A stretch of DNA of 64,000 bases from Cupriavidus necator (GTDB taxonomy: Bacteria > Pseudomonadota > Gammaproteobacteria > Burkholderiales > Burkholderiaceae): contig NZ_SROX01000010.1 of NCBI RefSeq assembly GCF_013141915.1, positions 1 to 64,000 of the forward strand. The letters run 5' to 3'. Under the pieces are notes generated by a model. It did no database searches, was not told where the DNA came from, and saw nothing but the letters and a program-made list of their open reading frames with translations. Position 1 is the stretch's first letter; every line of letters begins with the position of its first letter. A program made the position numbers and the translations under genes. Positions 26,126 to 35,281 of the stretch are shown one piece after another.

Positions 26126-27673
26126 ATGGCCAGCGAAGTCCAAACCGCCCTTCCCGCCGGCCCCAACCCGCCGGCCGAACTCGAGCCACCCTCGCCGATG
26201 GCGGCGCGGCTGGTCTCATACGGCTTTGCGCGCGAGGCGCCGCTGCTGATTGCGCACCAGCGTCCCGATGGGCTGGAGGTGTGGGTCAGCCGCGCCACCT
26301 CGCCGACCGCGCTGGCCGAAGTGGCGCGCGTGCACGGCGCGCTGCGCCTGCGCGTGCTGGAGCCCGAGGCGCTGGAGCATGCCATGTCCGACGCCTATCA
26401 CCGCCAGGACGGCAGCGCCGCGCAGGTGGTGGGCGAGGTCGAGGGCGAAGTCGACCTGTCGCGCCTGATGCAGGACATCCCGGCGGTGGAAGACCTGCTG
26501 GAATCCGAAGACGACGCGCCGATCATCCGCATGATCAACGCGCTGCTGACGCAGGCGGCGCGCGAAGGCGCCTCGGACATCCATATCGAGCCGTTCGAAT
26601 CGTCGTCGGTGGTGCGCTTCCGCGTCGACGGCACGCTGCGCGACGTGGTGCGTCCCAAGAAGGCGCTGCACGGCGCGCTGATCTCGCGCATCAAGATCAT
26701 GGCGCAGCTCGATATTGCCGAGAAACGGCTGCCGCAGGACGGGCGCATCACGCTGCGCGTCGGTGGCAGGCCGGTCGACGTACGCGTCTCGACGCTGCCC
26801 ACCGGCCACGGCGAGCGCGCGGTGCTGCGCCTGCTCGACAAGGAAGCGGGCCGGCTGGACCTGGCCAAGCTGGGCATGGCGCCCGACACACTGCGCGGCT
26901 TCGACCACCTGATCCGCCAGCCGCACGGCATCGTGCTGGTGACCGGGCCGACCGGCTCCGGCAAGACCACCACGCTGTATGCCGCGCTGTCGCGGCTGGA
27001 CGCGCGCACCACCAACATCATGACGGTGGAAGACCCGGTCGAGTACGACCTGGACGGCATCGGCCAGACCCAGGTCAACCCGCGCATCGACATGACTTTC
27101 GGCAAGGCCCTGCGCGCGATCCTGCGCCAGGACCCGGACGTGGTCATGATCGGCGAGATCCGCGACCTGGAAACCGCGCAGATCGCGGTGCAGGCCTCGC
27201 TGACCGGCCACCTGGTGCTGGCCACGCTGCACACCAACGACTCGGCTTCGGCGGTAACGCGGCTGGTCGACATGGGGATCGAGCCGTTCCTGCTGTCGTC
27301 GTCGCTGCTGGGGGTGCTGGCGCAGCGGCTGGTACGCCGCCTGTGTCCGCACTGCAAGCGCGAGGAAGTGATCGAGGTCACGCCGGCCGAGGCCGAGATC
27401 CTGCACGCGCAGGGCAAGCCGCTGCAGACGCTGTGGCATCCGGTCGGCTGCGACAAGTGCGGCCAGTCGGGCTACCAGGGGCGCATGGGGGTCTATGAAC
27501 TGCTGACGGTCAATGACGAAATCCGCACCATGATCCACCGGCAGGCACCGGAATCGGAGATCAAGCAGGTGGCGCTGGCGCACGGCATGCACACCATGCG
27601 CGGTGACGCGCAGCGCTGGGTCGACAGCGGCGCGACCTCGCTCGAGGAAGTGCTGCGCGTCACGCGCGACTAA
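26126..27673 (+). CDS. gspE: type II secretion ATPase GspE
   Basis: The 515-residue cytoplasmic ATPase that powers pseudopilus assembly. It has an N1 domain, then GPTGSGKTTT (Walker A, about residues 274-283), an Asp box and GEIRDLETA (Walker B, about 342), and a His box (ATLHTND). A zinc-binding element has Cys407, Cys410, Cys442 and Cys445, as in GspE proteins. It follows gspD by eight bases. Confidence 0.97.
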   Translation: MASEVQTALPAGPNPPAELEPPSPMAARLVSYGFAREAPLLIAHQRPDGLEVWVSRATSPTALAEVARVHGALRLRVLEPEALEHAMSDAYHRQDGSAAQVVGEVEGEVDLSRLMQDIPAVEDLLESEDDAPIIRMINALLTQAAREGASDIHIEPFESSSVVRFRVDGTLRDVVRPKKALHGALISRIKIMAQLDIAEKRLPQDGRITLRVGGRPVDVRVSTLPTGHGERAVLRLLDKEAGRLDLAKLGMAPDTLRGFDHLIRQPHGIVLVTGPTGSGKTTTLYAALSRLDARTTNIMTVEDPVEYDLDGIGQTQVNPRIDMTFGKALRAILRQDPDVVMIGEIRDLETAQIAVQASLTGHLVLATLHTNDSASAVTRLVDMGIEPFLLSSSLLGVLAQRLVRRLCPHCKREEVIEVTPAEAEILHAQGKPLQTLWHPVGCDKCGQSGYQGRMGVYELLTVNDEIRTMIHRQAPESEIKQVALAHGMHTMRGDAQRWVDSGATSLEEVLRVTRD

Positions 27674-27687
27674 GGCGGAGCCGCCGG

Positions 27688-28905
27688 ATGCCAGCTTTCC
27701 GCTATGAAGCCGCCGACGCCGCCGGCAAGACCGACCGCGGCGTGATCGAGGCCGACAGCGCGCGCCAGGCGCGCGGCCAGTTGCGCGCGCGCGGCCTGAC
27801 GCCGCTGACCGTCGACGCGCTCGCCGGCGCCGGCCTGGCGCCGCGCCGCGGAGGCCAGCTGTTCGCGCGCAAGCTGTCGACGCAGGAGCAGGCGCTGTTC
27901 ACGCGCCAGCTGGCCAGCCTGATCGTGGCCGGCCTGCCGCTGGACGAAGCGCTGGGCGCGCTGGCCGACCAGGCCGAGCGCCCCTATGTGCATGAACTGC
28001 TGGCCGGCATCCGCGCCGAGGTGATGGGCGGCAGCGCCCTGTCGGTGGCGCTGGCCCAGCATCCGCGCGACTTCCCCGAGATCTACCGCGCGCTGGTCTC
28101 GGCCGGCGAGCACTCCGGCCACCTGGGCGTGGTGCTGGAGCGGCTGGCCGGCTATATCGAGTCGCGCAACACGCTGACCTCCAAGATCCGGCTGGCCTTC
28201 ACCTATCCGGCGATCGTCACGGTGGTGGCGTTCGCGATCGTGATCTTCCTGCTGTCGTATGTAGTGCCGCAGGTGGTGAGCGTGTTCGCCAACACCAAGC
28301 AGAAGCTGCCGACGCTGACCATCATCATGCTGTGGCTGTCGGACTTTGTGCGCAACTGGTGGTGGGCCGCGCTGGCGGTGCTCGCCGTGGCCGCGTTCAG
28401 CATCCGCCGGCTGCTGCGCCAGCCCGCGGTGCGGCTCGAATGGCACCGCTGGCTGCTGACCGCGCCGCTGCTGGGCAAGCTGGTGCGCGGCTACAACACC
28501 GCGCGCTTTGCCGGCACGCTGGCGATCCTGGTCTCGGCGGGCGTGCCGATCCTGCGCAGCCTGCAGGCCGCTGGCGAGACCCTGACGAATGAGGCGCTGC
28601 GCGCCAACGTGGAAGACGCCAACACGCGCGTGCGCGAAGGCGCCTCGCTGGCGCGCGCGCTGGCGGCGCAGAACCAGTTTCCGCCGGTGCTGGTGCACCT
28701 GATCCGCTCCGGCGAAGCCACCGGCAACCTGCCGATCATGCTCGAACGCGCCGCCCAGGGCGAGGCGCAGGAACTGGAACGCCGCACGCTGTTCCTGACC
28801 AGCCTGCTGGAACCGCTGCTGATCCTGACCATGGGCGTGGTGGTGCTGCTGATCGTGCTGGCGGTGCTGATGCCGATCATCGAGATCAACCAGCTGGTGC
28901 GGTAA
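27688..28905 (+). CDS. gspF: type II secretion inner-membrane protein GspF
   Basis: The 405-residue polytopic platform protein. It has two repeated GspF cytoplasmic domains (FTRQLASLIVAGLPLDEALGAL near 72, and ARFAGTLAILVSAGVPILRSLQAAGE near 273), each followed by membrane helices; the last helix is LLEPLLILTMGVVVLLIVLAVLMPIIEINQLV. It ends the operon, and REP-like repeats follow it. Confidence 0.97.
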   Translation: MPAFRYEAADAAGKTDRGVIEADSARQARGQLRARGLTPLTVDALAGAGLAPRRGGQLFARKLSTQEQALFTRQLASLIVAGLPLDEALGALADQAERPYVHELLAGIRAEVMGGSALSVALAQHPRDFPEIYRALVSAGEHSGHLGVVLERLAGYIESRNTLTSKIRLAFTYPAIVTVVAFAIVIFLLSYVVPQVVSVFANTKQKLPTLTIIMLWLSDFVRNWWWAALAVLAVAAFSIRRLLRQPAVRLEWHRWLLTAPLLGKLVRGYNTARFAGTLAILVSAGVPILRSLQAAGETLTNEALRANVEDANTRVREGASLARALAAQNQFPPVLVHLIRSGEATGNLPIMLERAAQGEAQELERRTLFLTSLLEPLLILTMGVVVLLIVLAVLMPIIEINQLVR

Positions 28906-28954
28906 GGCCGCTGGCGCTGGCATACGGGCAACGCTCGCATTGCCTGACGCCCCG

Positions 28955-29015
28955 GGTGAGGGCCTCCCCTCTCCCGCGAAGTGGGAAAGGGGTTGGGGGA
29001 GAGGGCGGGAGCCCC
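28955..29015 (+). repeat. REP-like GC-rich palindromic repeat, copy A
   Basis: CCCCTCTCCC with an inexact complement GGGAAAGGGG, followed by a GGGGGAGAGGGCGGGAG tail. The same unit occurs inverted at 29049 and again at 34354 and 34431. It sits after gspF and may act as a transcript end. Confidence 0.75.
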
Positions 29016-29048
29016 CACGAAGTCAGGCGCATCGTGCTTGCCGCACGC

Positions 29049-29092
29049 CTGCCCTCTCCCCCGGCCCCTCTTCCGCAAGCGGGAGAGGGGAG
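29049..29092 (-). repeat. REP-like repeat, copy B (inverted)
   Basis: The complement of this stretch matches copy A and copy C: CTCCCCTCTCCCGC, a short loop, then GCGGAAGAGGGG and a GGGGGAGAGGGCAGG tail. Copies A and B form a convergent pair in the gap between gspF and the NYN gene. Confidence 0.75.
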
Positions 29093-29108
29093 AAAACCAG
29101 GGCCCGCT

Positions 29109-30377
29109 TTACTCGGCTTTCTTGCTCGGACGCTTGCGCGTCTTGCGCGCCGGTGCCGGCGCCGGTGCGGCCTCGGCCTCCGCGGCGGCCGCTTGCGGTT
29201 CCGCTTCCACCGTTGCCGTCAGCACAGTCGTGCCCGGCGCCGCGAATACCGACTGGTCGATCGGCCACGGGGTCTCGCTCAGCGTCACTTCCGGCCGGCG
29301 TGCCGCGCGCTTGCGCGCGCCAGTGGGGTTGCCCGCTTTCGGCTCCGGGTCCGGCTGCGGCGCCGCTTCCAGCGGCGGCACCGGTTGCGGCTCGGCCTCG
29401 GCCTGCACCGCATCGGCCGCGACAAAGGGCGGCTCGGCTGGCGCCAGAACCTCCGGTTCGGGGGCGGCCGTCTCCGGCGTCGGCAGCGGCTCGACCCCGC
29501 GGGCGGGCTCCAACGCTTCGGCCGGCGCGGGCGCGGGCTGGCGGCGTGCCGGTTCGGCATGCTGGGCAGGCGGCTGCGGCGCGCGCTGCTGCGGTTCGCC
29601 GCCGCCCTTGGCGCGTTTCTTCAGCCGCACCCAGATCGTCTTGTTGTTGCCGCCGTTACGGGTTTCCACTTCGAACAGGCCGGTGGCCAGCACCAGTTCC
29701 GACAGCTTGCCGTAGCCGTAGTTGCGGGAGTCGAATTCCGGCGCCTGCTTGGCGATGTGGTTGCCCATGCTGCCCAGCGTGAGCCAGCCGTCTTCGTCCG
29801 ACACGGCCTGCGCGGCATTCTGCAGCAGGCGCACCAGGCGCGAGTCCTGGCGCAGCTCGCCGGTGCTGCGCTTGCGCGTGGGGGCGGCGGCGCCGTCGGC
29901 GCCGTCCGCGCCTTCGGTGTCGACCTCGGCGCGCAGCACGTCGGAGTAGATGAACTTGTCGCACGCGGTGACGAACGGCTTGGGCGTCTTGCGCTCGCCA
30001 AAGCCGTACACGGTCAGGCCCTGCTCGCGGATGCGCGAAGCCAGCCGGGTGAAGTCACTGTCGCTGGAGACGATGCAGAAGCCATCGAAGCGCCCGGTGT
30101 AGAGCAGGTCCATGGCGTCGATGATCATGGCGCTGTCGGTCGCGTTCTTGCCGACGGTGTAGCGGAACTGCTGGATCGGCTGGATCGAGTGCGACAGCAG
30201 CCGCTCCTTCCAGCCGGCCAGGTTGGGTCGGGTCCAGTCGCCGTAGATGCGCTTGACGGCGGCCACGCCGTACTTGGCGACCTCGGCCAGCAGGCCTTCG
30301 ACAATGGCAGGCGCCGCGTTGTCGGCGTCGATCAGCACGGCCAGGGTTGCGGTGCCCTGGCGAGGGGAATTGGTCAT
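29109..30377 (-). CDS. NYN domain protein with OST-HTH-like domain (LabA/DUF88 family)
   Basis: A 422-residue protein. Residues 12-150 are a NYN/LabA PIN-like nuclease domain with the acidic residues expected for metal binding: VLIDADNAAP, TDSAMIIDAMDLLYTG and SSDSDFTRLASRIRE. Residues 175-255 (RLVRLLQNAAQAVSDEDGWLTLGSMGNHIAKQAPEFDSRNYGYGKLSELV) look like an OST-HTH/LOTUS RNA-binding domain. The last 160 residues are Pro/Ala/Glu-rich, with a basic end (RKTRKRPSKKAE). RNA cleavage or binding is inferred from the domains; no target is known. Confidence 0.85.
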   Translation of the reverse strand: MTNSPRQGTATLAVLIDADNAAPAIVEGLLAEVAKYGVAAVKRIYGDWTRPNLAGWKERLLSHSIQPIQQFRYTVGKNATDSAMIIDAMDLLYTGRFDGFCIVSSDSDFTRLASRIREQGLTVYGFGERKTPKPFVTACDKFIYSDVLRAEVDTEGADGADGAAAPTRKRSTGELRQDSRLVRLLQNAAQAVSDEDGWLTLGSMGNHIAKQAPEFDSRNYGYGKLSELVLATGLFEVETRNGGNNKTIWVRLKKRAKGGGEPQQRAPQPPAQHAEPARRQPAPAPAEALEPARGVEPLPTPETAAPEPEVLAPAEPPFVAADAVQAEAEPQPVPPLEAAPQPDPEPKAGNPTGARKRAARRPEVTLSETPWPIDQSVFAAPGTTVLTATVEAEPQAAAAEAEAAPAPAPARKTRKRPSKKAE

Positions 30378-30715
30378 GTTCGGATATTCGCTGGTAGGCC
30401 CGCGTCAGGGCGGGCGGTCAAGAGTCCGGGTTGCACCAGGATGGCAACACAGATATGACGGAGGCGAGACTGCCTGGCGTCGGCACGGGCCGTCTCGATG
30501 CAACGCAGTGTACACGCGAACCCCTGTCCATACGGGAATTCACGGCCGGTACGGGCACGCTTTGTGCTGCATTGCAAGGTACCGTCGATTTTGTGGCGGT
30601 GCTACCATGCCGCGCAGAGACAACAGCCGTCCGGCGCCTTCACAAGAGGCCCCGGACGGCTGCCCACAACTGTAAGTGTCGGCGATCCCGACAGCACGCC
30701 CATAGAGGAGCACGC
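30378..30715. other. divergent upstream region, no gene
   Basis: The 338 bases between the leftward NYN gene and the rightward oxidoreductase gene hold no supported reading frame. I see no clear sigma-70 promoter; the main structure is the hairpin listed separately at 30624-30662. Confidence 0.5.
30624..30662 (+). promoter_or_regulatory. 11-base inverted repeat in the leader of the oxidoreductase gene
   Basis: CAGCCGTCCGG (30624-30634) and CCGGACGGCTG (30652-30662) are perfect complements, with a 17-base inner loop that can pair further (GCCTT with AAGAGGC). The element ends about 55 bases before the ATG and has no T-run, so it is an operator or RNA leader structure rather than a terminator. 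Confidence 0.5.
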
Positions 30716-33700
30716 ATGAATGCCCCCCTGACCTCTCCGGTCAGCGACGCCATCCGCCAGGCGCTCGCCAACGTTTCCCTCGAAGACAAATACACGCTCG
30801 ACCGCGGCCGCATCTATATCAGCGGCACGCAGGCGCTGGTGCGCCTGCCGATGCTGCAGCAGGAGCGCGACCACGCCGCCGGGCTCAATACCGCCGGCTT
30901 TATCTCCGGCTACCGCGGCTCGCCGCTGGGCGCGCTGGACCAGTCGCTGTGGAAAGCGAAGAAACACCTGGCCGCGCACAATATCGTGTTCCAGGCCGGC
31001 CTGAACGAAGACCTCGCGGCCACCTCGGTATGGGGCTCGCAGCAGGTCAACATGTATCCCGATGCGAAGTTCGACGGGGTCTTCGGCATGTGGTACGGCA
31101 AGGGGCCGGGCGTGGACCGCACCGGCGACGTGTTCAAGCACGCCAACTCCGCCGGCTCGTCGAAGCACGGCGGCGTGCTGGTGCTGGCCGGCGACGACCA
31201 CTCCGCCAAGTCTTCGACGCTGGCGCACCAGTCCGAGCACATCTTCAAGGCCTGCGGCCTGCCGGTGCTGTATCCGTCGAACGTGCAGGAGTATCTCGAT
31301 TACGGCCTGCACGGCTGGGCCATGAGCCGCTACTCCGGGCTATGGGTGGCGATGAAGTGCGTGACCGATGTGGTGGAATCGTCGGCCTCGGTGGAACTGG
31401 ATCCGCACCGCGTGCAGATCGTGCTGCCGGACGACTTCATCATGCCGCCGGGCGGCCTGAACATCCGCTGGCCCGATCCGCCGCTGGAGCAGGAAGCGCG
31501 GCTGCTCGACTACAAGTGGTACGCCGGGCTGGCCTATGTGCGCGCCAACAGGCTGGACCGCATCGAGATCGATTCGCCGCACGCGCGCTTCGGCATCATG
31601 ACCGGCGGCAAGGCTTACCTGGACACGCGCCAGGCGCTGGCCGACCTGGGCCTGGACGATGCCACCTGCGCGCAGATCGGCATCCGGCTGTACAAGGTCG
31701 GCTGCGTGTGGCCGCTCGAAGCGCATGGCGCGCGCGCGTTTGCCGAAGGCCTGCAGGAGATCCTGGTGGTCGAGGAAAAGCGCCAGATCATGGAGTACGC
31801 GCTCAAGGAAGAACTGTACAACTGGCGCGACGACGTGCGCCCCAAGGTCTACGGCAAGTTCGACGAGAAGGACAACGCGGGCGGCGAATGGTCGATCCCG
31901 CAGAGCAACTGGCTGCTGCCGGCGCACTATGAGCTGTCGCCGGCGATCATCGCCAAGGCCATCGCCACGCGCCTGGACAAGTTCGACCTGCCGGTCGACG
32001 TGCGCGCGCGCATCACGGCGCGCCTGGCGATCATCGAGGCCAAGGAAAAGGCACTGGCGACGCCGCGCGTCGTGGGCCAGCCCAAGGCCGAGCGCAAGCC
32101 GTGGTTCTGCTCGGGCTGCCCGCACAACACCTCGACCAACGTGCCCGAAGGCTCGCGCGCCCTGGCCGGCATTGGCTGCCACTACATGACGGTGTGGATG
32201 GACCGCAATACCAGCACCTTCAGCCAGATGGGCGGCGAAGGCGTGGCGTGGATCGGGCAGGCGCCGTTCGCTGGCGACAAGCATGTGTTTGCCAACCTGG
32301 GCGACGGCACCTACTTCCATTCCGGCCTGCTGGCGATTCGCGCGTCGATCGCCGCGGGGGTCAACATCACCTACAAGATCCTGTACAACGATGCGGTGGC
32401 GATGACCGGCGGCCAACCGGTGGACGGCCAGCTATCGGTGCAGGACATCGCCTGGCAGGTGCACAGCGAGGGCGCGAAGAAGATCGTCATCGTCAGCGAC
32501 CAGCCCGAGAAATACAACGCGGCGATCCAGTTGCCGCCAGGCATCGACATCCATCACCGCGACCAGCTCGACAGCGTGCAGCGCGAACTGCGCGAAGTGC
32601 CGGGCTGCACCGTCCTGATCTACGACCAGACCTGTGCCACCGAGAAGCGCCGCCGGCGCAAGCGCGGCACGATGGAAGACCCGCCGCGCCGCGCCTTTAT
32701 CAACGACGCGGTGTGCGAGGGCTGCGGCGACTGCTCGGTCAAGTCCAACTGCCTGTCGGTCGAGCCGCTGGAAACGGAGTTCGGCACCAAGCGGCAGATC
32801 AACCAGTCGTCGTGCAACAAGGACTTCTCTTGCGTGAACGGGTTCTGCCCGAGCTTTGTCACGGCCGAGGGTGCGCAGGTGCGCAAGCCGGAACAGCACG
32901 GCGTGTCGATGGACAGCCTGCCCGCGCTGCCCGAGCCGGCACTGCCGGTGATCCGCCGCGCCTACGGGATCCTGGTGACCGGCGTGGGCGGCACCGGCGT
33001 GGTCACGATCGGCGGCCTGCTCGGCATGGCCGCGCACCTGGAGAACAAGGGCGTCACCGTGCTCGACATGGCCGGGCTGGCGCAGAAAGGCGGCGCGGTG
33101 CTGTCGCACGTGCAGCTGGCCGGGCGCCCGGACGACCTGCACGCGACCCGCATCGCCATGGGCGAGGCCGACCTGGTGATCGGCTGCGATGCGATCGTGT
33201 CCGCCACGGACGAGGTCATCTCCAAGACCCAGGCCGGCCGCACCCGGGCCGTGGTCAACACCGCGCAGACGCCGACCGCCGACTTCATCAAGAACCCGAA
33301 GTGGCAGTTCCCGGGCCTGTCGGCCGAGCAGGACGTGCGCAACGCCGTCGGCGAGAAGTGCGATTTCATCAACGCCTCCGGCCTGGCGGTGGCACTGCTG
33401 GGCGATGCCATCTACACCAACCCGCTGGTGCTGGGCTACGCCTGGCAGAAGGGCTGGATCCCGCTGACGCTGCAGGCGCTGGAACGCGCCATCGAGCTGA
33501 ACGGCGTGGCCGTCGAGAAAAACAAGGCGGCGTTCGACTGGGGCCGCCATATGGCGCACGACCCCGAGCATGTACTGTCGCTGACCGGCAAGCTGAAGAA
33601 CACCGCCGAAGGCGCTGAGGTGGTCAAGCTGCCCGCCTCGACCGGCGCGATGCTGGAGAAGCTGGTGGCCCGGCGCATGGCACACCTGACCGCATACCAG

Positions 33701-34321
33701 GACGCCGCTTACGCACGGACCTACCGCGAAGCGGTCGACCGCGTGCGCGTGGCCGAAAGCACGCTGCTGGGCAGCGGCAAGGCGCTGCCGCTGACCGAGG
33801 CGGCGGCACGCAACCTGGCCAAGCTGATGGCGTACAAGGACGAGTACGAAGTGGCGCGGCTCTATACGGATCCGGCCTTCCTCGACAAGCTGCGCGCACA
33901 GTTCGAGGGCGAGCCCGGCCGCGACTACCAGCTCAACTTCTGGCTGGCACCGCCGCTGAACGCCAGGCGCGACGACAAGGGCCACCTGGTCAAGCGCAAG
34001 TTCGGCCCGTCGACGATGAAGCTGTTCCGCGTGCTAGCGAAGATGAAGGGGCTGCGCGGTGGCATGTTCGATATCTTCGGCAAGACCGCGGAGCGCCGCA
34101 CCGAGCGCGCGCTGATCGGCGAGTACCGTGCCTTGCTGGATGAACTGGTGGCGGGCCTCAATGCCGCCAACCACGACACCGCGGTGGCGCTGGCCAACCT
34201 GCCCGACGATATCCGCGGCTTCGGCCACGTGAAGGAAAACAACCTGAAGGCGGTGCGCGCGCGCTGGGCGAAGCTGCTGGAGCAGTTCCGCCATCCGGAG
34301 ACGGCGCAGCGGGCGGCCTGA
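30716..34321 (+). CDS. indolepyruvate ferredoxin oxidoreductase, fused alpha-beta type
   Basis: A 1201-residue 2-oxoacid:ferredoxin oxidoreductase that decarboxylates indolepyruvate or other aryl pyruvates to acyl-CoA. Here the subunits that are separate in archaea are fused. The pyrimidine/TPP parts include GFISGYRGSPLGALDQ near residue 60 and CSGCPHNTSTNVPEGS near 465. A Cys cluster CEGCGDCSVKSNC begins at Cys667 and should hold a [4Fe-4S] centre. The gamma-like domain has VTGVGGTGVVTIGGLLGMAAH near 757. The GAGGAG site at 30704-30710 supports the ATG at 30716. A role in aromatic amino acid breakdown is likely. Confidence 0.92.
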   Translation: MNAPLTSPVSDAIRQALANVSLEDKYTLDRGRIYISGTQALVRLPMLQQERDHAAGLNTAGFISGYRGSPLGALDQSLWKAKKHLAAHNIVFQAGLNEDLAATSVWGSQQVNMYPDAKFDGVFGMWYGKGPGVDRTGDVFKHANSAGSSKHGGVLVLAGDDHSAKSSTLAHQSEHIFKACGLPVLYPSNVQEYLDYGLHGWAMSRYSGLWVAMKCVTDVVESSASVELDPHRVQIVLPDDFIMPPGGLNIRWPDPPLEQEARLLDYKWYAGLAYVRANRLDRIEIDSPHARFGIMTGGKAYLDTRQALADLGLDDATCAQIGIRLYKVGCVWPLEAHGARAFAEGLQEILVVEEKRQIMEYALKEELYNWRDDVRPKVYGKFDEKDNAGGEWSIPQSNWLLPAHYELSPAIIAKAIATRLDKFDLPVDVRARITARLAIIEAKEKALATPRVVGQPKAERKPWFCSGCPHNTSTNVPEGSRALAGIGCHYMTVWMDRNTSTFSQMGGEGVAWIGQAPFAGDKHVFANLGDGTYFHSGLLAIRASIAAGVNITYKILYNDAVAMTGGQPVDGQLSVQDIAWQVHSEGAKKIVIVSDQPEKYNAAIQLPPGIDIHHRDQLDSVQRELREVPGCTVLIYDQTCATEKRRRRKRGTMEDPPRRAFINDAVCEGCGDCSVKSNCLSVEPLETEFGTKRQINQSSCNKDFSCVNGFCPSFVTAEGAQVRKPEQHGVSMDSLPALPEPALPVIRRAYGILVTGVGGTGVVTIGGLLGMAAHLENKGVTVLDMAGLAQKGGAVLSHVQLAGRPDDLHATRIAMGEADLVIGCDAIVSATDEVISKTQAGRTRAVVNTAQTPTADFIKNPKWQFPGLSAEQDVRNAVGEKCDFINASGLAVALLGDAIYTNPLVLGYAWQKGWIPLTLQALERAIELNGVAVEKNKAAFDWGRHMAHDPEHVLSLTGKLKNTAEGAEVVKLPASTGAMLEKLVARRMAHLTAYQDAAYARTYREAVDRVRVAESTLLGSGKALPLTEAAARNLAKLMAYKDEYEVARLYTDPAFLDKLRAQFEGEPGRDYQLNFWLAPPLNARRDDKGHLVKRKFGPSTMKLFRVLAKMKGLRGGMFDIFGKTAERRTERALIGEYRALLDELVAGLNAANHDTAVALANLPDDIRGFGHVKENNLKAVRARWAKLLEQFRHPETAQRAA

Positions 34322-34353
34322 CGGCGAGGACTTCTGCGAGGCCCCGCGGTTTT

Positions 34354-34400
34354 CTCCCCTCTCCCGCTTGCGGGAGAGGGGCTGGGGGAGAGGGCAGGAG
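34354..34400 (+). repeat. REP-like repeat, copy C
   Basis: CTCCCCTCTCCCGC, TTG, then GCGGGAGAGGGG and a CTGGGGGAGAGGGCAGGAG tail: the best-paired copy of the repeat. It lies 35 bases after the oxidoreductase stop codon and could end its message. Confidence 0.8.
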
Positions 34401-34430
34401 TATCTGGATGCGTGGTGCCTTGCCAGACCA

Positions 34431-34467
34431 CCCCTCACCCTGCCCTCTCCCCATGTGGGGAGAGGGG
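34431..34467 (-). repeat. REP-like repeat, copy D
   Basis: CCCTGCCCTCTCCCC, ATG T, then GGGGAGAGGGG: a shorter variant of the same family facing copy C, located at the end of the HD-domain gene. Confidence 0.7.
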
Positions 34468-34496
34468 AACACCATGGGTCGGCATGAGTCGTCGCG

Positions 34497-35108
34497 TTAC
34501 GCCTGCGCCAGGGTGGTCTCTCCCGGCTTCACATACATCGAGTTCTTCGGCTGCGACAGCACCCTGCGCACCATCGGCTCGAAGAACGACAGCGGCAGCG
34601 TGTCGTAGTCCGTCATGAACGCCGCCGCATCGTACTTGCGGCAGAACTCGGCGGTGCGTTCGAACAGCTCCGGCTGGCCTCGGTACTGCTCGCGCAGGTT
34701 GCGATCCAGCCCCAGGTGATGGAAGAAATAATAGCCCTGGAACACGCCATGCTTTTCCACCATCCACAGGTTTTCGGCGCTGACGAAAGGCTTGAGGATG
34801 GCGGCGGCGATATCGGGATGGTTGAAGCTGCCCAGCGTGTCGCCGATATCGTGCAGCAGCGCGCAGACCACGTATTCCTCGTCCTGGCCGTCGCGGTGGG
34901 CCAGCGTCGCGGTCTGCAGCGAATGCGTGAGCCGGTCCACGGGGAAGCCGCCGCAGTCGCCGTCGAGCAGGCGCAGGTGCGCCAGCACCCGCTCAGGCAG
35001 CGCCCGAGCGAACGGCATGAACTCGGCCGAGATGGCGGCCCAGTCCTCGCGGGTGCCGTGTTCCATATGGCTGAAGGTGGCGCGTGCGGGCGCGTGGGTG
35101 TCGCTCAT
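34497..35108 (-). CDS. HD domain protein
   Basis: A 203-residue protein with an HD-type metal-binding helical domain. Candidate ligands are His62, the His86-Asp87 pair (CALLHDIGD), His97, His120 and Asp160 or Asp167. The His62 to His86 spacing and the presence of further histidines recall two-metal HD proteins, both phosphohydrolases and PhnZ/MIOX-like oxygenases. Substrate unknown. The ATG at 35108 follows a GGAGACCC ribosome site; 171 further bases upstream are open but read as non-coding. It is convergent with the oxidoreductase gene. Confidence 0.8.
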   Translation of the reverse strand: MSDTHAPARATFSHMEHGTREDWAAISAEFMPFARALPERVLAHLRLLDGDCGGFPVDRLTHSLQTATLAHRDGQDEEYVVCALLHDIGDTLGSFNHPDIAAAILKPFVSAENLWMVEKHGVFQGYYFFHHLGLDRNLREQYRGQPELFERTAEFCRKYDAAAFMTDYDTLPLSFFEPMVRRVLSQPKNSMYVKPGETTLAQA

Positions 35109-35281
35109 GCGGGTCTCCTTTTGTGGGCGTGCTTGGCATGCCGCCATCGTGGTGAAACGGCTTGCAGGCATTGTGGCACCCGTGGGCCGGACTACACTGT
35201 CAAAAACCAAACAATGTGCCGTCATATTGCGGCGCACCAGTCGGACCTTGGTAGAACGGTACCCATCGCAAGGAGACAATG

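Noticed and set aside
28955..29092. CRISPR-like repeat
   Set aside because: Copies are inverted, unevenly spaced and palindromic, with no spacers; REP-like elements explain them.
32432..33985. 517-codon minus-strand frame
   Set aside because: It is antisense to the indolepyruvate oxidoreductase gene and has no family features.
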